A stretch of DNA of 64,000 bases from Streptomyces sp. AC558_RSS880 (GTDB taxonomy: Bacteria > Actinomycetota > Actinomycetes > Streptomycetales > Streptomycetaceae), in contig NZ_JAGMUJ010000084.1 of NCBI RefSeq assembly GCF_019049255.1, forward strand, positions 272,397 to 336,396. Direction: 5' to 3'. A program made the translations under genes and the position numbers. Below, in pieces: positions 52,407-61,059 of this stretch (positions within the stretch are counted from its first letter, which is position 1; each line of letters starts with the position of its first letter). The notes under the pieces are model-generated. The model was not told the DNA's origin. It made no database searches and worked only from the letters and a program-made list of their open reading frames with translations.

Positions 52407-52832
52407 ATGGCGTCGGATAGCTCGCTGCGGGAAGATGGACACGTGTTCTCGGATCGCGGTGGTCGATATCTTCAATCTCTCCAGCGTCAAGCCGCGCACG
52501 CGCACAGCCATTGCCAGTTCCTGGCCGAGCGGATGCGGCTGCTGGCCGGGTGGATCGGCGCCGGGGACATGGGACTGTGGGAAAGAGCGCAGCACCTTCG
52601 GCGCTTCTTCGAGGACGTAGAGGAGCACTACCGGCGGGTGGCGAGGGCGGCGGAGCGGCCGCCGCCGGACGACCGACGCGCTCGGCGAAGCCAACGGCGG
52701 GAGCTCCAGGCGACTGTGGATGAAATGCGCCGCAAGGTGGATGAGTTGGACAGAATGATCCTTGGGTTGGAGGTCGAGCACCGCCTTCAGGCTGGCGCGA
52801 GCGGTCAGCATCCACCCGAAGCCGACAGCTGA
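52407..52832 (+). CDS. Small hypothetical protein with C-terminal coiled coil
   Basis: From ATG 52407 a 141-residue protein is encoded: HSHCQFLAERMRLLAGWIG and a long charged helix (RELQATVDEMRRKVDELDRM) with heptad spacing. No family recognised and no good ribosome site; the frame is also open upstream. It overlaps the 3' end of the convergent IS701 relic by 28 bases. It lies in the IS-rich segment, so it may be cargo or chance. Confidence 0.4.
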   Translation: MASDSSLREDGHVFSDRGGRYLQSLQRQAAHAHSHCQFLAERMRLLAGWIGAGDMGLWERAQHLRRFFEDVEEHYRRVARAAERPPPDDRRARRSQRRELQATVDEMRRKVDELDRMILGLEVEHRLQAGASGQHPPEADS

Positions 52833-53764
52833 ATGGCCTGGTGGCGTCGGCGCCAGGTCCGCCACCACCGTTTGTAAGCCTGGTTGCGGGGCTGTTCGGG
52901 CAGAACGAAGTCCCGCAGGATGCGTACGAGTTCGGGGCTGGACAGCGGCACGAGCGTGATACCTGCGACCGTGGCGGGAGTGCCTGCCTTTGCCATGGCC
53001 TCAGCGAGAGTGAGGGCAAGGACGACGGTCCAGGCCCAGTCGTACTCGCGGGTGCCCTTGGAGCCGTGCCCGTGCGCATGCGCATGCGCTGCCACTGCTC
53101 CGGTCTGACCTTGTTGATCGCGTGGCGCGCTTCCCACCGCTTCCCGAATCCGCAGGTGATCACGTGGTCGGTCTTGACGGCGACCGCGTAGCAGCGTCCG
53201 AGCTCGCGGTATGACCTGCGGTGCCGCCGACCGGAATACACCTCGTCACCCGCGAACCACGAAGCGCTGAGGCCGAGTTGAAGAGCGTCGCGGACCATGG
53301 CGATGGCCTGCTCGAGCTTCGTGGCGAACATGACCTCCTCCGGGACACCGGCCAGGTCGCGGCGCTCCTCGTCCGCAGCCCAGTCCTGCCGCGGCCCCGA
53401 CGCAGGTGGCGGAGGACTTCGCTTCGCCGGTCTCGTCGGTGACCAGCACCACGTCCTGGCCTGCGAGTTCACGCACAACGAGGCGAGCGATGTTCTCGCG
53501 GGCCTGGTCGTGGTCGAACTTCCCCCTCGACAGCAGATGGTGCATGCGGTGCGGCCCTGGTTGCCCCGCCTGCTGTGCCGGCGTCCAGCAGTTTCGCGTG
53601 TCCAGCAGCCCCAGCAGCCCCGCGATCATCGCTGCGGCTGTCGCACGGGGCTCACCTCTTGCGAAACAGCTCGAGATCGTGTCCCTCGACACCTCGAACA
53701 CCCGCTGCCACGCGACCCGGGCTATCGTGTCCTCCGCGGCCACCGCTTCCTGATCGCTCGTCAC
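52805..53764 (-). mobile_element. Degenerate IS701-family transposase
   Basis: Three pieces in three frames are recognisable in order on the minus strand: CFARGEPRATAAAMIAGLLG to VLVTDETGEAKSS (first catalytic Asp); then LAGVPEEVMFATKLEQAIAM and SWFAGDEVYSGRRH (second Asp); then REYDWAWTVVLALTLAEAMA to WWRTWRRRHQAIQ (C-terminus). The sections between are missing or scrambled, so it is inactive. No terminal inverted repeats were found by eye. Confidence 0.75.
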
Positions 53765-54533
53765 AAAGCATCATGATCGCGGTGGCCGATCTGCCGCCCT
53801 TACCCGACCCCCACAAGCTCCTGACCTGCACCAACGATGAATCTACAGCTGCGGTGTCCGACTCAGTCGATCACTGGCGGCGCAGGGTGGCGAGGCGATA
53901 CCGGCAGGCGAAGGGCCCCTGAGCCATCGTCAGCAGTGTGGACGGTCCAGGTGGCGTGGAAAGTACGGCTGTTCGAGCTGCGCGAGTAGGTGGTCATCGT
54001 CTTCTCGTTGATGAAGAGACCGTTCGCCACGAGGACGTCGACGGGATCGCGGGGAGGTCTCGTGGTCACTGTCGTGACACTGGATGGACCGGGCGGCTGG
54101 TCCACCGTCATCGAACTGCTCGTCGCTGTCGACACCGAGCAGGGGCCGGGTCGGGATACCTGCCCGCCAAGCACACCCCTTGTCGGATTCCCACAAGCGG
54201 CACACAGTGTCACGCCAGGGCGGTTGCCACGGGACGAGCCCGTCGACTTCAGACCCGGCATCAGCGAAGCGCTGTAGCGCCGAGGGCGCCTCATGAAGGG
54301 GCGAGTGGAGAGGACGCCGCCCCGCCAGCTACCTGACGCACGATCAGAAAAGTCAGCAAAAGGTCAGCATTGGTTCGACTGGAACTGCCCGCAGATGCCC
54401 ATACATTGAGAACTGCGGACAGCTTCAGAGGTGCCCAGAGGGCAGGAACCGAAGACCCGCGCCAGGGGATGGCCACGTCACCGGGCGGGCGCAGCAGCGA
54501 TCTTGAGGCCCTTAGTTCAGGACTCATGTTTTC
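53765..54533. other. Unassigned 769-bp stretch of atypical composition
   Basis: No gene can be supported. Stop codons are frequent in all frames, A+T is higher than in the surrounding Streptomyces genes, and there is no codon-position bias. It ends at the pirin-derived direct repeat. Likely remains of mobile DNA. Confidence 0.5.
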
Positions 54534-54700
54534 GCAGGTCAGCGCATCCTTCCTCGCGGCTTCAAGGGTGCGTTCGGCAGCTCCGGTGCGGGCAGTGGAG
54601 CCCCGTCATATCCGTGCACCTCGCCGAAACGGGTCCCCTTCATCCAGTCCTCGCGAGCCTGGACGATGTCGTCGTGCGACCGGCCGATGAAGTTCCACCA
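54534..54700 (+). repeat. 167-bp direct repeat, copy B (3' end of the intact pirin gene)
   Basis: This is the partner of 50020-50186 in the same orientation; 4,514 bases separate their starts. The left boundary lies five bases beyond the pirin stop codon. Recombination between the copies would remove the phytase/IS segment and leave one pirin 3' end. Confidence 0.9.
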
Positions 54701-55510
54701 CATGACGATCTCCTCCTGGAAGGGCGGCCCGCCCAGGAGCAGCAGCCGGGCCGGGTCCGTCGCCCGGTTGGCCAGGGTGAGGGCGGTGCGGCCCGGGGGC
54801 ACGTATCCCAGTTCGGCCGGCTGCAGGGGCGTGTCGGCGAGGAGGACGTCGCCGCTGTCGACGAGGACCCCGTGTTCGAAGCCGGGGTCCACGTCGAGGG
54901 TCACGCGGGCGCCCGGGTCCAGGGTGATCTCGGCGCCGAGCAGCGGGGTGAAGGTGCGCACCGGTGAGGTGTCGCCGGCGAGCGTGCCCAGGAAGACGCG
55001 CGCCTCGCCGCCGTCCAGCGCGACCGGGGAGGGGACGTGGTGCTGGAAGTCCCGGGCCGTGTCGCGGTGTTCCGCGGGCAGCGCCACCCACAGCTGCGCG
55101 CCGTGCAGGATCCGGGTGCTCCCGGTGGAGACCTCGGAGTGGCTGATGCCGTACCCGCCGGTCATGAGGTTGAGTTCGCCGGGCCGGACGAAGGCGTGGC
55201 TGCCGAGGCTGTCGCGGTGTTCGATCTCGCCGCTGAACAGCCAGCTGACCGTCTGCAGGCCGGTGTGCGGGTGCGGCGGCACCCGCATGCCCCCGGACTC
55301 GGTGATGTCGTCGGGACCGTAGTGGTCGGCGAAGCACCACGCCCCGATGAGGGTGCGCGCCCGCTGGGGCAGGGTTCGCCGCACCCGCATGGCCCGGGGG
55401 CCGCCGAGGGGCACGTCCCTCGGGGTGAGGATCTCGATGCCCGGCGGGGGCGGTCCGTCGACGTCCGCGCCGCAGAGCGCCTCCGTCGGATGCGTTTCCG
55501 TGTTGCTCAT
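54539..55510 (-). CDS. Pirin-family bicupin protein
   Basis: The 323-residue protein has the N-terminal pirin cupin with metal ligands in PHPHTGLQTVSWLFSGEIEH (two His and Glu) plus HSEVS, and a C-terminal cupin (GARVTLDVDPGFEHGVLV). Iron pirins act as redox-sensitive co-regulators or quercetinase-like dioxygenases. ATG 55510 has GGAGGA eight bases upstream. The last 160 bases form direct-repeat copy B, and a palindromic operator candidate lies 25 bases upstream of the start. Confidence 0.92.
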   Translation of the reverse strand: MSNTETHPTEALCGADVDGPPPPGIEILTPRDVPLGGPRAMRVRRTLPQRARTLIGAWCFADHYGPDDITESGGMRVPPHPHTGLQTVSWLFSGEIEHRDSLGSHAFVRPGELNLMTGGYGISHSEVSTGSTRILHGAQLWVALPAEHRDTARDFQHHVPSPVALDGGEARVFLGTLAGDTSPVRTFTPLLGAEITLDPGARVTLDVDPGFEHGVLVDSGDVLLADTPLQPAELGYVPPGRTALTLANRATDPARLLLLGGPPFQEEIVMWWNFIGRSHDDIVQAREDWMKGTRFGEVHGYDGAPLPAPELPNAPLKPRGRMR

Positions 55511-55534
55511 GTTCCGATCCTCCACCACCACAGA

Positions 55535-55554
55535 AAAGTTCGGGGTTCAACTTT
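55535..55554. promoter_or_regulatory. Operator candidate at the pirin promoter
   Basis: AAAGTT and AACTTT are inverted around an 8-base spacer (CGGGGTTC). On the minus strand the element includes AAAGTTGAAC, containing a TTGAAC -35-like box, so a bound repressor would block pirin transcription. Regulator unknown. Confidence 0.45.
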
Positions 55555-55691
55555 AATGGGTCGACCATGACAAGACGAGTGTCCCGGGAGCGCGCGCCGA
55601 CGGCCGTGAGCCTCGGCCGTCCCGGGAATCCGCAGGTGAACCGTCTGCGAGAATGGGCGCGACCGCTCGTCGTACAACGGGAGCCCGCACG

Positions 55692-56534
55692 GTGTCACCA
55701 CAGCACGAAGCCCTCGCGACCTCCGCGGCCTCCGGGGACCGCAAGGACCTCCAGGCCGACTGCGCCAACTGCTTCGGCCTGTGCTGCGTGGCCCTGCCCT
55801 TCGCCCGCTCCGCCGACTTCGCCGTCGACAAGGCCGCGGGGCAGCCGTGCTCCCACCTCCGGGCGGACTTCCGCTGCGGCATCCACGAGCGGCTGCGCGA
55901 CAAGGGCTACTCCGGCTGCACCGTCTTCGACTGCTTCGGCGCCGGGCAGAAGGTGTCGCAGGTCACCTTCGGCGGCACCGACTGGCGCCGGGCGCCGGAG
56001 TCGGCGCGCTCCATGTTCGAGGTCTTCCCCGTGATGCGGCAGCTGCACGAGCTGCTCCATTACGTCACCGAGGCCCTCGGGCTCGCCGCGGCCCGCCCCG
56101 TCCACAAGGAGCTGCGGCGGGCGCTGGCCCGGATCGACGGCCTGACCCGCGGCAGCGCCGAGTCGATCACCGGGCTGGACGTGAACGCGCTGCGCGGCGA
56201 GGTCAACCCGCTGCTGCTGCGGGCGAGCGAACTCGCCCGGGCCCGGGTCCCCGGCCGCAGGAAGAACCACCGCGGAGCCGATCTGATCGGTGCCCGGCTG
56301 TCCGGCGCCGACCTGCGCGGGGCGAGCCTGCGCGGCGCCCTCCTCGTCGCCGCCGACCTCGGCGGGGCGGATCTGCGTGACGCCGACCTGATCGGCGCCG
56401 ACCTGCGCGACGCGGACCTCGGCGGCGCCGATCTCACCGGCGCCCTCTTCCTCACCCAGGCGCAGCTCGACGCGGCCCGGGGCGACGCGACCACCGTGCT
56501 GCCCCCTGCCCTCAGCCGGCCCGCCCACTGGTAG
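55692..56534 (+). CDS. Cys-rich YkgJ-like domain fused to pentapeptide repeats
   Basis: The 280-residue protein has an N-terminal cysteine cluster DCANCFGLCCVALPF (C-x2-C-x3-CC), CSHLRADFRCGIHERL and GCTVFDCFGAG, the arrangement of YkgJ-type zinc/iron-cluster domains. The middle is helical (MRQLHELLHYVTEALGL). The C-terminus from about residue 195 is a run of A(D/N)LxG pentapeptides (GADLIGARLSGADLRGASLR) forming a short right-handed beta-helix. Start GTG 55692 is the best available. Its end overlaps the convergent oxidoreductase gene by 23 bases. Function unknown. Confidence 0.82.
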   Translation: MSPQHEALATSAASGDRKDLQADCANCFGLCCVALPFARSADFAVDKAAGQPCSHLRADFRCGIHERLRDKGYSGCTVFDCFGAGQKVSQVTFGGTDWRRAPESARSMFEVFPVMRQLHELLHYVTEALGLAAARPVHKELRRALARIDGLTRGSAESITGLDVNALRGEVNPLLLRASELARARVPGRRKNHRGADLIGARLSGADLRGASLRGALLVAADLGGADLRDADLIGADLRDADLGGADLTGALFLTQAQLDAARGDATTVLPPALSRPAHW

Positions 56535-58641
56535 GCGCGGGCGGTCCCGACAGTCCGGCGAGCACCTTGTCGGGGGTCAGCGGGAGTTCGCGGAAGCGGA
56601 CGCCGGTGGCGTGGTGGACGGCGTTGCCGATGGCGGCCGCGCTGCCCACGTTGCCGATCTCGCCGATCCCCTTGCTGCCCATCGGGTTGAGGCGGGTGTC
56701 GTCCTCGTCGATCCAGTGCGCCTCCACGGCGGGCACGTCGGCGTGCGCGGGCACGTGGTACGACGCCAGGTCGGACTCGGTGAAGTCGCCGAACGCGGCG
56801 TCCATCGTGCTGCCCTCGGTCAGCGCCATGCCCAGCCCCATGACCATGCCGCCGATGAACTGGGAGCGCGCGGTACGGGCGTTGAGGATCCGTCCGGCGG
56901 CGAAGACACCGAGCATCCGGCGCACCCGGACCTCGCCGGTGACGGAGTCGACGGTGACCTCGGCGAAGTGCGCGCCGAAGGCGTGGCGGGCGTAGGGGCT
57001 CTCGGCGTTCGCCCGACCCGTCGTGTCGGCGTGGGCGGTGACGCCCTCGTCGGGCAGCCGGCCGGTGAGACCACCGAGCCGGCCCGCGAGCCTGGTGCAC
57101 GCGTCGTGCACGGCCCATCCCCAGGAGGCGGTTCCGGAGGACCCCCCGGCCAGGGACGCGGACGGCAGGTCGCTGTCGCCGATGTCGGCCCGTACCCGGT
57201 CCAGGGGCACGCGGAGGGTGTCGGCCGCCACCTGGGCGAGCACGGTGCGGGCTCCGGTGCCGATGTCGGTGGCGTTGACGCGGACGACGAAGGTCCCGTC
57301 CGGCAGCGCCCGTGCCTCGGCGGTGGACGGCTGCACGAGGACGGGGTAGGTGGCCGCCGCGACGCCCGTGCCGACGAGCAGGGGTCCCTCCGCCCGGGTA
57401 CGGGGACGGGGGTCCCTGCGGTCCCAGCCGAAGCGGCGCGCGCCCTCGCGCAGACACTCCGTGAGGTGCCTGCTGCTGAACGGTTTGCCGCTGTCCGGTT
57501 CGCGCTCGGGTTCGTTGAGGAGGCGCAGCCCGACCGGGTCCATGCCGAGGGCGCCGGCGAGTTCGTCCACCGCCGACTCCAGGGCGTACATGCCGGGGCA
57601 TTCACCGGGGGCGCGCATCCAGGAGGGACTCGGCACGTCGAGCCGGACCACGCGGTGGAGCGTGCGGCTGCTCGGGGTGGCGTACATGACGCGTGCGGGG
57701 ACCGCCGCCTGCTCCACGAACTCCTTGATGCGGGAGCTGTGCGTGACGATCTCGTGGGTCAGGGCGGTCAGCCGGCCGTCGGTGCCCGCGCCGAGCCGCA
57801 GCCGGTGCAGGGTGGGGGCCCGGTGGCCGACGACGGCGGGAAGGTGGCGGCGGGGCAGGGCGACGGTCACCGGCCGGCCGGTCTCGCGGGCGGCCATGAC
57901 GGCGAGCACGACGTCGGGGCGTGGGGTGCCCTTGGAGCCGAAGCCGCCTCCCACGTGGCCGGTGTCGACGGTGATCCGGTCCTCGGGCAGTCCGAACAGC
58001 GCGGCGAGCACGGCGCGCACCGCCGTGCCGCCCTGGCTGGAGGTGTGCACGACGAGGCGGTCGCCTTCCCACTCGGCCGTACTGGTGTGGGGTTCCATGG
58101 GGTGGTTGTGCAACGGCGGCACACGGTAGGAGACGTCGATCCGGACGGGAGCCGAGGCGAAGGCGCCGTCGGGATCCCCGTACTCACGGCGGGCCGGGTG
58201 TCCGGCGTTGGCGGTCTCCGGTTCGTACGCCTCGGGGTGGTCCGCGGTGAGGCTCACGTCGTGCTCCTCCACGGCGTACTCGACCCGGACCGCCGCGGCT
58301 GCGGCACGGGCCTCCTCCGGGGAACGGGCGACGACGAGCGCCACGAACCAGCCGCGGTGCGGCACGCGGGAGTCCTGCAGCACGGCCAGGGTGGGGTCGT
58401 CGGGCTCGGCGAGCCGGGGGGCGTTCTCGTGGGTGAGCACGGTGAGGACGCCGGGCCGGCCGAGGGCGGCCGTGGTGTCGACGGCCGTCACCCGGCCGCG
58501 GGCGACGGTCGCGGGGACCGGCCAGGCGTGGGCGCGGTCCGGCAGGGGATGCTCGGCGGCGTAGCGGGCGCCGCCGGTGACCTTCTGGCGTCCTTCGCGG
58601 CGTTCGGCCGGAGCACCCGGCGCGGTACCGGTGCCGGTCAT
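56512..58641 (-). CDS. Aldehyde oxidoreductase molybdenum-binding subunit (PaoC/XdhB-like)
   Basis: The 709-residue subunit of the xanthine-oxidase family binds molybdopterin cytosine dinucleotide. Landmarks: VTGGARYAAEHP at the start, GGGFGSKGTPRPDVVLAVMA, APGECPGMYALESAVDELA, GGSSGTASWG and the final NPMGSKGIGEIGNVGSAAAI, whose Glu is the catalytic base. It oxidises aldehydes or heteroaromatics using water. ATG 58641 overlaps the FAD-subunit stop as ATGA. No MCD-insertion chaperone (XdhC/PaoD) is adjacent. Confidence 0.93.
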   Translation of the reverse strand: MTGTGTAPGAPAERREGRQKVTGGARYAAEHPLPDRAHAWPVPATVARGRVTAVDTTAALGRPGVLTVLTHENAPRLAEPDDPTLAVLQDSRVPHRGWFVALVVARSPEEARAAAAAVRVEYAVEEHDVSLTADHPEAYEPETANAGHPARREYGDPDGAFASAPVRIDVSYRVPPLHNHPMEPHTSTAEWEGDRLVVHTSSQGGTAVRAVLAALFGLPEDRITVDTGHVGGGFGSKGTPRPDVVLAVMAARETGRPVTVALPRRHLPAVVGHRAPTLHRLRLGAGTDGRLTALTHEIVTHSSRIKEFVEQAAVPARVMYATPSSRTLHRVVRLDVPSPSWMRAPGECPGMYALESAVDELAGALGMDPVGLRLLNEPEREPDSGKPFSSRHLTECLREGARRFGWDRRDPRPRTRAEGPLLVGTGVAAATYPVLVQPSTAEARALPDGTFVVRVNATDIGTGARTVLAQVAADTLRVPLDRVRADIGDSDLPSASLAGGSSGTASWGWAVHDACTRLAGRLGGLTGRLPDEGVTAHADTTGRANAESPYARHAFGAHFAEVTVDSVTGEVRVRRMLGVFAAGRILNARTARSQFIGGMVMGLGMALTEGSTMDAAFGDFTESDLASYHVPAHADVPAVEAHWIDEDDTRLNPMGSKGIGEIGNVGSAAAIGNAVHHATGVRFRELPLTPDKVLAGLSGPPAPTSGRAG

Positions 58642-59657
58642 GAGTCCTCCGTGAGGTGTCGGGTGCGCCGGGCCGGCGGCGCGAGCCGGGTCAGGACGTC
58701 CACGGCGAGGTTCCGGGCGAGGGGCACCTTGTGGCCGTTGTCCCGCAGCGGCCGGGCCGCCTCGAGTTCCAGGTCCACGGCGTGGGCGAAGGCGTCCGCG
58801 GTCGCCGGGGCGCCGCGCAGCGCGGCCTCGGCGCGCCGCGCCCGCCACGGTTTGTGGGCGAGCGCGCCGAAGGCGAGCCCCACGTGGGTGACGGTGCCGT
58901 CGTCCGCCGTGTCCAGGACGGCGGCGACCGACGCCAGGGCGAACGCGTACGAGGCGCGGTCGCGGGCCTTGCGGTAGGCGGAGGGCAGCGACGCCGTGGC
59001 GGCCGGCAGCAGCACGCCGGTGATCAGTTCGCCGGGCCGGATCTCGGTGTCCCGCTCCGGGTGGTCGCCGGGGAGCCGGTGGAACCGGTCCGCAGGGACG
59101 TCCCGGGCGCCCTGGCCGCCGTACAGTTCCACGCGTGCGTCCAGGGCGGCCAGGGCGACCGCCATGTCCGAGGGGTGGGTGGCGACGCAGTGCTCGGAGT
59201 GGCCGAGCACCGCGTGGTCGCGGTGGGTGCCCTCCCGGGCGCCGCAGCCGGTGCCCGGTGTGCGCTTGTTGCACGGCTTGGACAGGTCCTGGAAGTAGGG
59301 GCAGCGGGTGCGCTGGAGGAGGTTGCCGCCGGTGGTCGCGGCGTTGCGCAGCTGTCCGGAGGCGCCGGCGAGGAGCGCCCGGGACAGGGCGGGGTAGCGG
59401 TCGCGGACCAGGGGGTGGGCCGCGAGGTCACTGTTGCGGACGGTGGCGCCGACGCGTACGGAGCCGTCGGGCAGTTCCTCCACCGTGTCCAGCGGCAGAC
59501 GGCTGACGTCGACGAGGACGCCGGGGCGTTCCACGCCCAGTTTCATCAGGTCGACGAGGTTGGTGCCGCCGCCGAGGCAGCGCGCGCCGGGATGTGCGGC
59601 GAGCGCCTCGACCGCCTCCTGAACGGTGCCGGCCCGTACGTATCCGAAGGATTTCAC
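58638..59657 (-). CDS. Aldehyde oxidoreductase FAD-binding subunit with extra Fe-S cysteines (PaoB-like)
   Basis: The 339-residue protein has the CO-dehydrogenase-flavoprotein fold (LGGGTNLVDLMKLGV, FAD-binding ATTGGNLLQRTRCPYFQD). Between the FAD motifs it carries an inserted cysteine set, RCPYFQDLSKPCNKR, TGCGA and EHCVATHPSD, which in PaoB and 4-hydroxybenzoyl-CoA reductase binds a [4Fe-4S] cluster. Starts at GTG 59657 directly after the small-subunit stop. This insert marks the PaoABC branch rather than ordinary xanthine dehydrogenase. Confidence 0.93.
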   Translation of the reverse strand: MKSFGYVRAGTVQEAVEALAAHPGARCLGGGTNLVDLMKLGVERPGVLVDVSRLPLDTVEELPDGSVRVGATVRNSDLAAHPLVRDRYPALSRALLAGASGQLRNAATTGGNLLQRTRCPYFQDLSKPCNKRTPGTGCGAREGTHRDHAVLGHSEHCVATHPSDMAVALAALDARVELYGGQGARDVPADRFHRLPGDHPERDTEIRPGELITGVLLPAATASLPSAYRKARDRASYAFALASVAAVLDTADDGTVTHVGLAFGALAHKPWRARRAEAALRGAPATADAFAHAVDLELEAARPLRDNGHKVPLARNLAVDVLTRLAPPARRTRHLTEDS

Positions 59658-60194
59658 TCAGATCACGTCCCGCACGGCCTCGACGATGTGCGGATAGGCG
59701 CCGCAGCGGCACAGGTTGCCGCTGAGCCGTTCGCGGATCTCGGCGGCGTCCAGCGGGACGGGGCGTCCCGAGGGGGTGGCCGGGTCGGTGACGTGGGACG
59801 GATGGCCGGCCGCGGCCTCGGCGAGGGCACCGACGGCGGAGCAGATCTGTCCCGGCGTGCAGTACCCGCACTGGAAGGCGTCGCGGTCGAGGAACGCCTG
59901 CTGCAGGGGGTGCAGGCCGTCGCCGTCGTCGGTGAGGCCCTCGACCGTGGTGACGTCGCGGCCGTCCAGGGACACGGCCAGGAGCAGGCAGCCGTTGACG
60001 CGGCGGCCGTCGACCAGGACCGTGCAGGCCCCGCACTGGCCGTGGTCGCAGCCCTTCTTGGCCCCGGTGAGGCCGAGGTCCTCGCGCAGGACGTCCAGCA
60101 GGACCCGCCGGTGGTCGAGGAGGAGGGTGTGCGGCTTGCCGTTGACCCTGAGAGTGGTTTCCGAGCGGTGCTCGGTGGTGGGATCACTGCTCAT
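59658..60194 (-). CDS. Aldehyde oxidoreductase [2Fe-2S] subunit (PaoA-like)
   Basis: The 178-residue subunit has two [2Fe-2S] sites: plant-ferredoxin-type GCDHGQCGACTVLVDGR ... NGCLLLA and the helical CGYCTPGQICS ... LCRCGAYPHIV. It moves electrons from molybdenum to FAD. There is no twin-arginine signal, unlike Escherichia coli PaoA, so the complex is probably cytoplasmic. ATG 60194 heads the three-gene operon. Confidence 0.95.
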   Translation of the reverse strand: MSSDPTTEHRSETTLRVNGKPHTLLLDHRRVLLDVLREDLGLTGAKKGCDHGQCGACTVLVDGRRVNGCLLLAVSLDGRDVTTVEGLTDDGDGLHPLQQAFLDRDAFQCGYCTPGQICSAVGALAEAAAGHPSHVTDPATPSGRPVPLDAAEIRERLSGNLCRCGAYPHIVEAVRDVI

Positions 60195-60224
60195 GATGGG
60201 GATGGCCTTCCGGGCGGGCGGCGC

Positions 60225-60638
60225 TCAGCCGGCGGCGTTGTCGACGCGGAGCCGTACCTGTTCCTCCAGGCGCCGGAGGCTGGTGTCCAGGGCCTCGCCC
60301 ACGGCCTTCTCCCCCGGGTCGTGGCTGTCGTCGAAGAAGGACAGGTGCACCGTGACCTCGCTGGCCCCGCTGCCGATGCCGGCGACCTGCAGCCAGCCGG
60401 TGTAGCTGCCCTGCTCACGCGTGCCCCATTCGAGCCGCATCTGGTCCCGCCGGGCCCGCAGCAGCGCGGAGGTGTCCTCGTCGGAGCGGTCCTCGTGCAC
60501 GGTGACGGCGGGCAGTTCCTCGGCGTGCACGTGCAGGTCCTCGGGCAGCCAGTCACCCATCTGGTCGATGTTGGCCGCCTGGTCGAAGACGTGCTCGGGT
60601 GATGCGGGCATCGTGTGTGAACGCTCGTACTCGGTCAT
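60225..60638 (-). CDS. SRPBCC-fold protein
   Basis: The 137-residue protein starts YERSHTMPASPEHVFDQAAN and has the curved-sheet START/SRPBCC pattern (MGDWLPEDLHVHAEEL, VHLSFFDDSHDPGEK, helix SLRRLEEQVRLRVDN). Such proteins bind hydrophobic ligands. AAGGAC precedes ATG 60638. It lies 30 bases before the aldehyde oxidoreductase operon on the same strand and could be cotranscribed. Confidence 0.8.
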   Translation of the reverse strand: MTEYERSHTMPASPEHVFDQAANIDQMGDWLPEDLHVHAEELPAVTVHEDRSDEDTSALLRARRDQMRLEWGTREQGSYTGWLQVAGIGSGASEVTVHLSFFDDSHDPGEKAVGEALDTSLRRLEEQVRLRVDNAAG

Positions 60639-60711
60639 GGCGGTACCGTCCTTCGTCTCGGTTGTCCGGCAGGACCGGGGCTGCCGTGGGGGGCGGCCCC
60701 GGGACACGGCG

Positions 60712-60903
60712 CTATGCGTCGCCGAAGACCGCCTTCTGCACCTCGTTGGGGCCGTCGAACCGCTTGGTGCCGGTCTGTCCCAGCTTCTTGACGAGGGTGT
60801 CGTCCGCGCCGTCGCTCTTCGCCACCGAGACGAGGTCGTCCTTGCCGGCGGGGTCGGCGCCCTTGAGGGCCTTCTGCAGGTCGATCGGGTCGAGGTCGGC
60901 CAT
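60712..60903 (-). CDS. Small DUF2795-like protein
   Basis: The 63-residue protein reads DPIDLQKALKGADPAGKDDL and LGQTGTKRFDGPNEVQKAVF. The spacing of DLQKxLxGxxxPxxKDDL and the FDGPNEV end matches DUF2795 proteins, whose function is not known. GGGAGG precedes ATG 60903. Gene-poor flanks; possibly first in the SRPBCC/oxidoreductase transcript. Confidence 0.75.
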   Translation of the reverse strand: MADLDPIDLQKALKGADPAGKDDLVSVAKSDGADDTLVKKLGQTGTKRFDGPNEVQKAVFGDA

Positions 60904-61027
60904 GGCAGCCTCCCGTGGTGGAGCGGCGCGGCGTGTCCGCGCGGGGAAGTGGCGGGTACCCAGGGCGCCCGGGGGTGATTCAGCCCCGGCCCCCGGCCCT
61001 GAACCGAGTAGGCGGCGCCGCCGGTCC

Positions 61028-61041
61028 GAGTACGCGTACTC
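61028..61041. promoter_or_regulatory. Perfect 14-bp palindrome before the acyltransferase gene
   Basis: GAGTACGCGTACTC is self-complementary and ends 18 bases before GTG 61060. Position suggests an operator for the acyltransferase gene. Binding protein unknown. Confidence 0.4.
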
Positions 61042-61059
61042 AGGCGCGGGGAGTCCGCC

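Noticed and set aside
52351..53478. Long minus-strand frame as an intact 375-residue gene
   Set aside because: Only its first part is IS701-like; the rest is antisense to the small coiled-coil gene. Treated as part of the degenerate IS701 relic.
56611..58977. 788-codon plus-strand frame opposite the aldehyde oxidoreductase large subunit
   Set aside because: Gly/Val/Arg-rich antisense translation without any motif.
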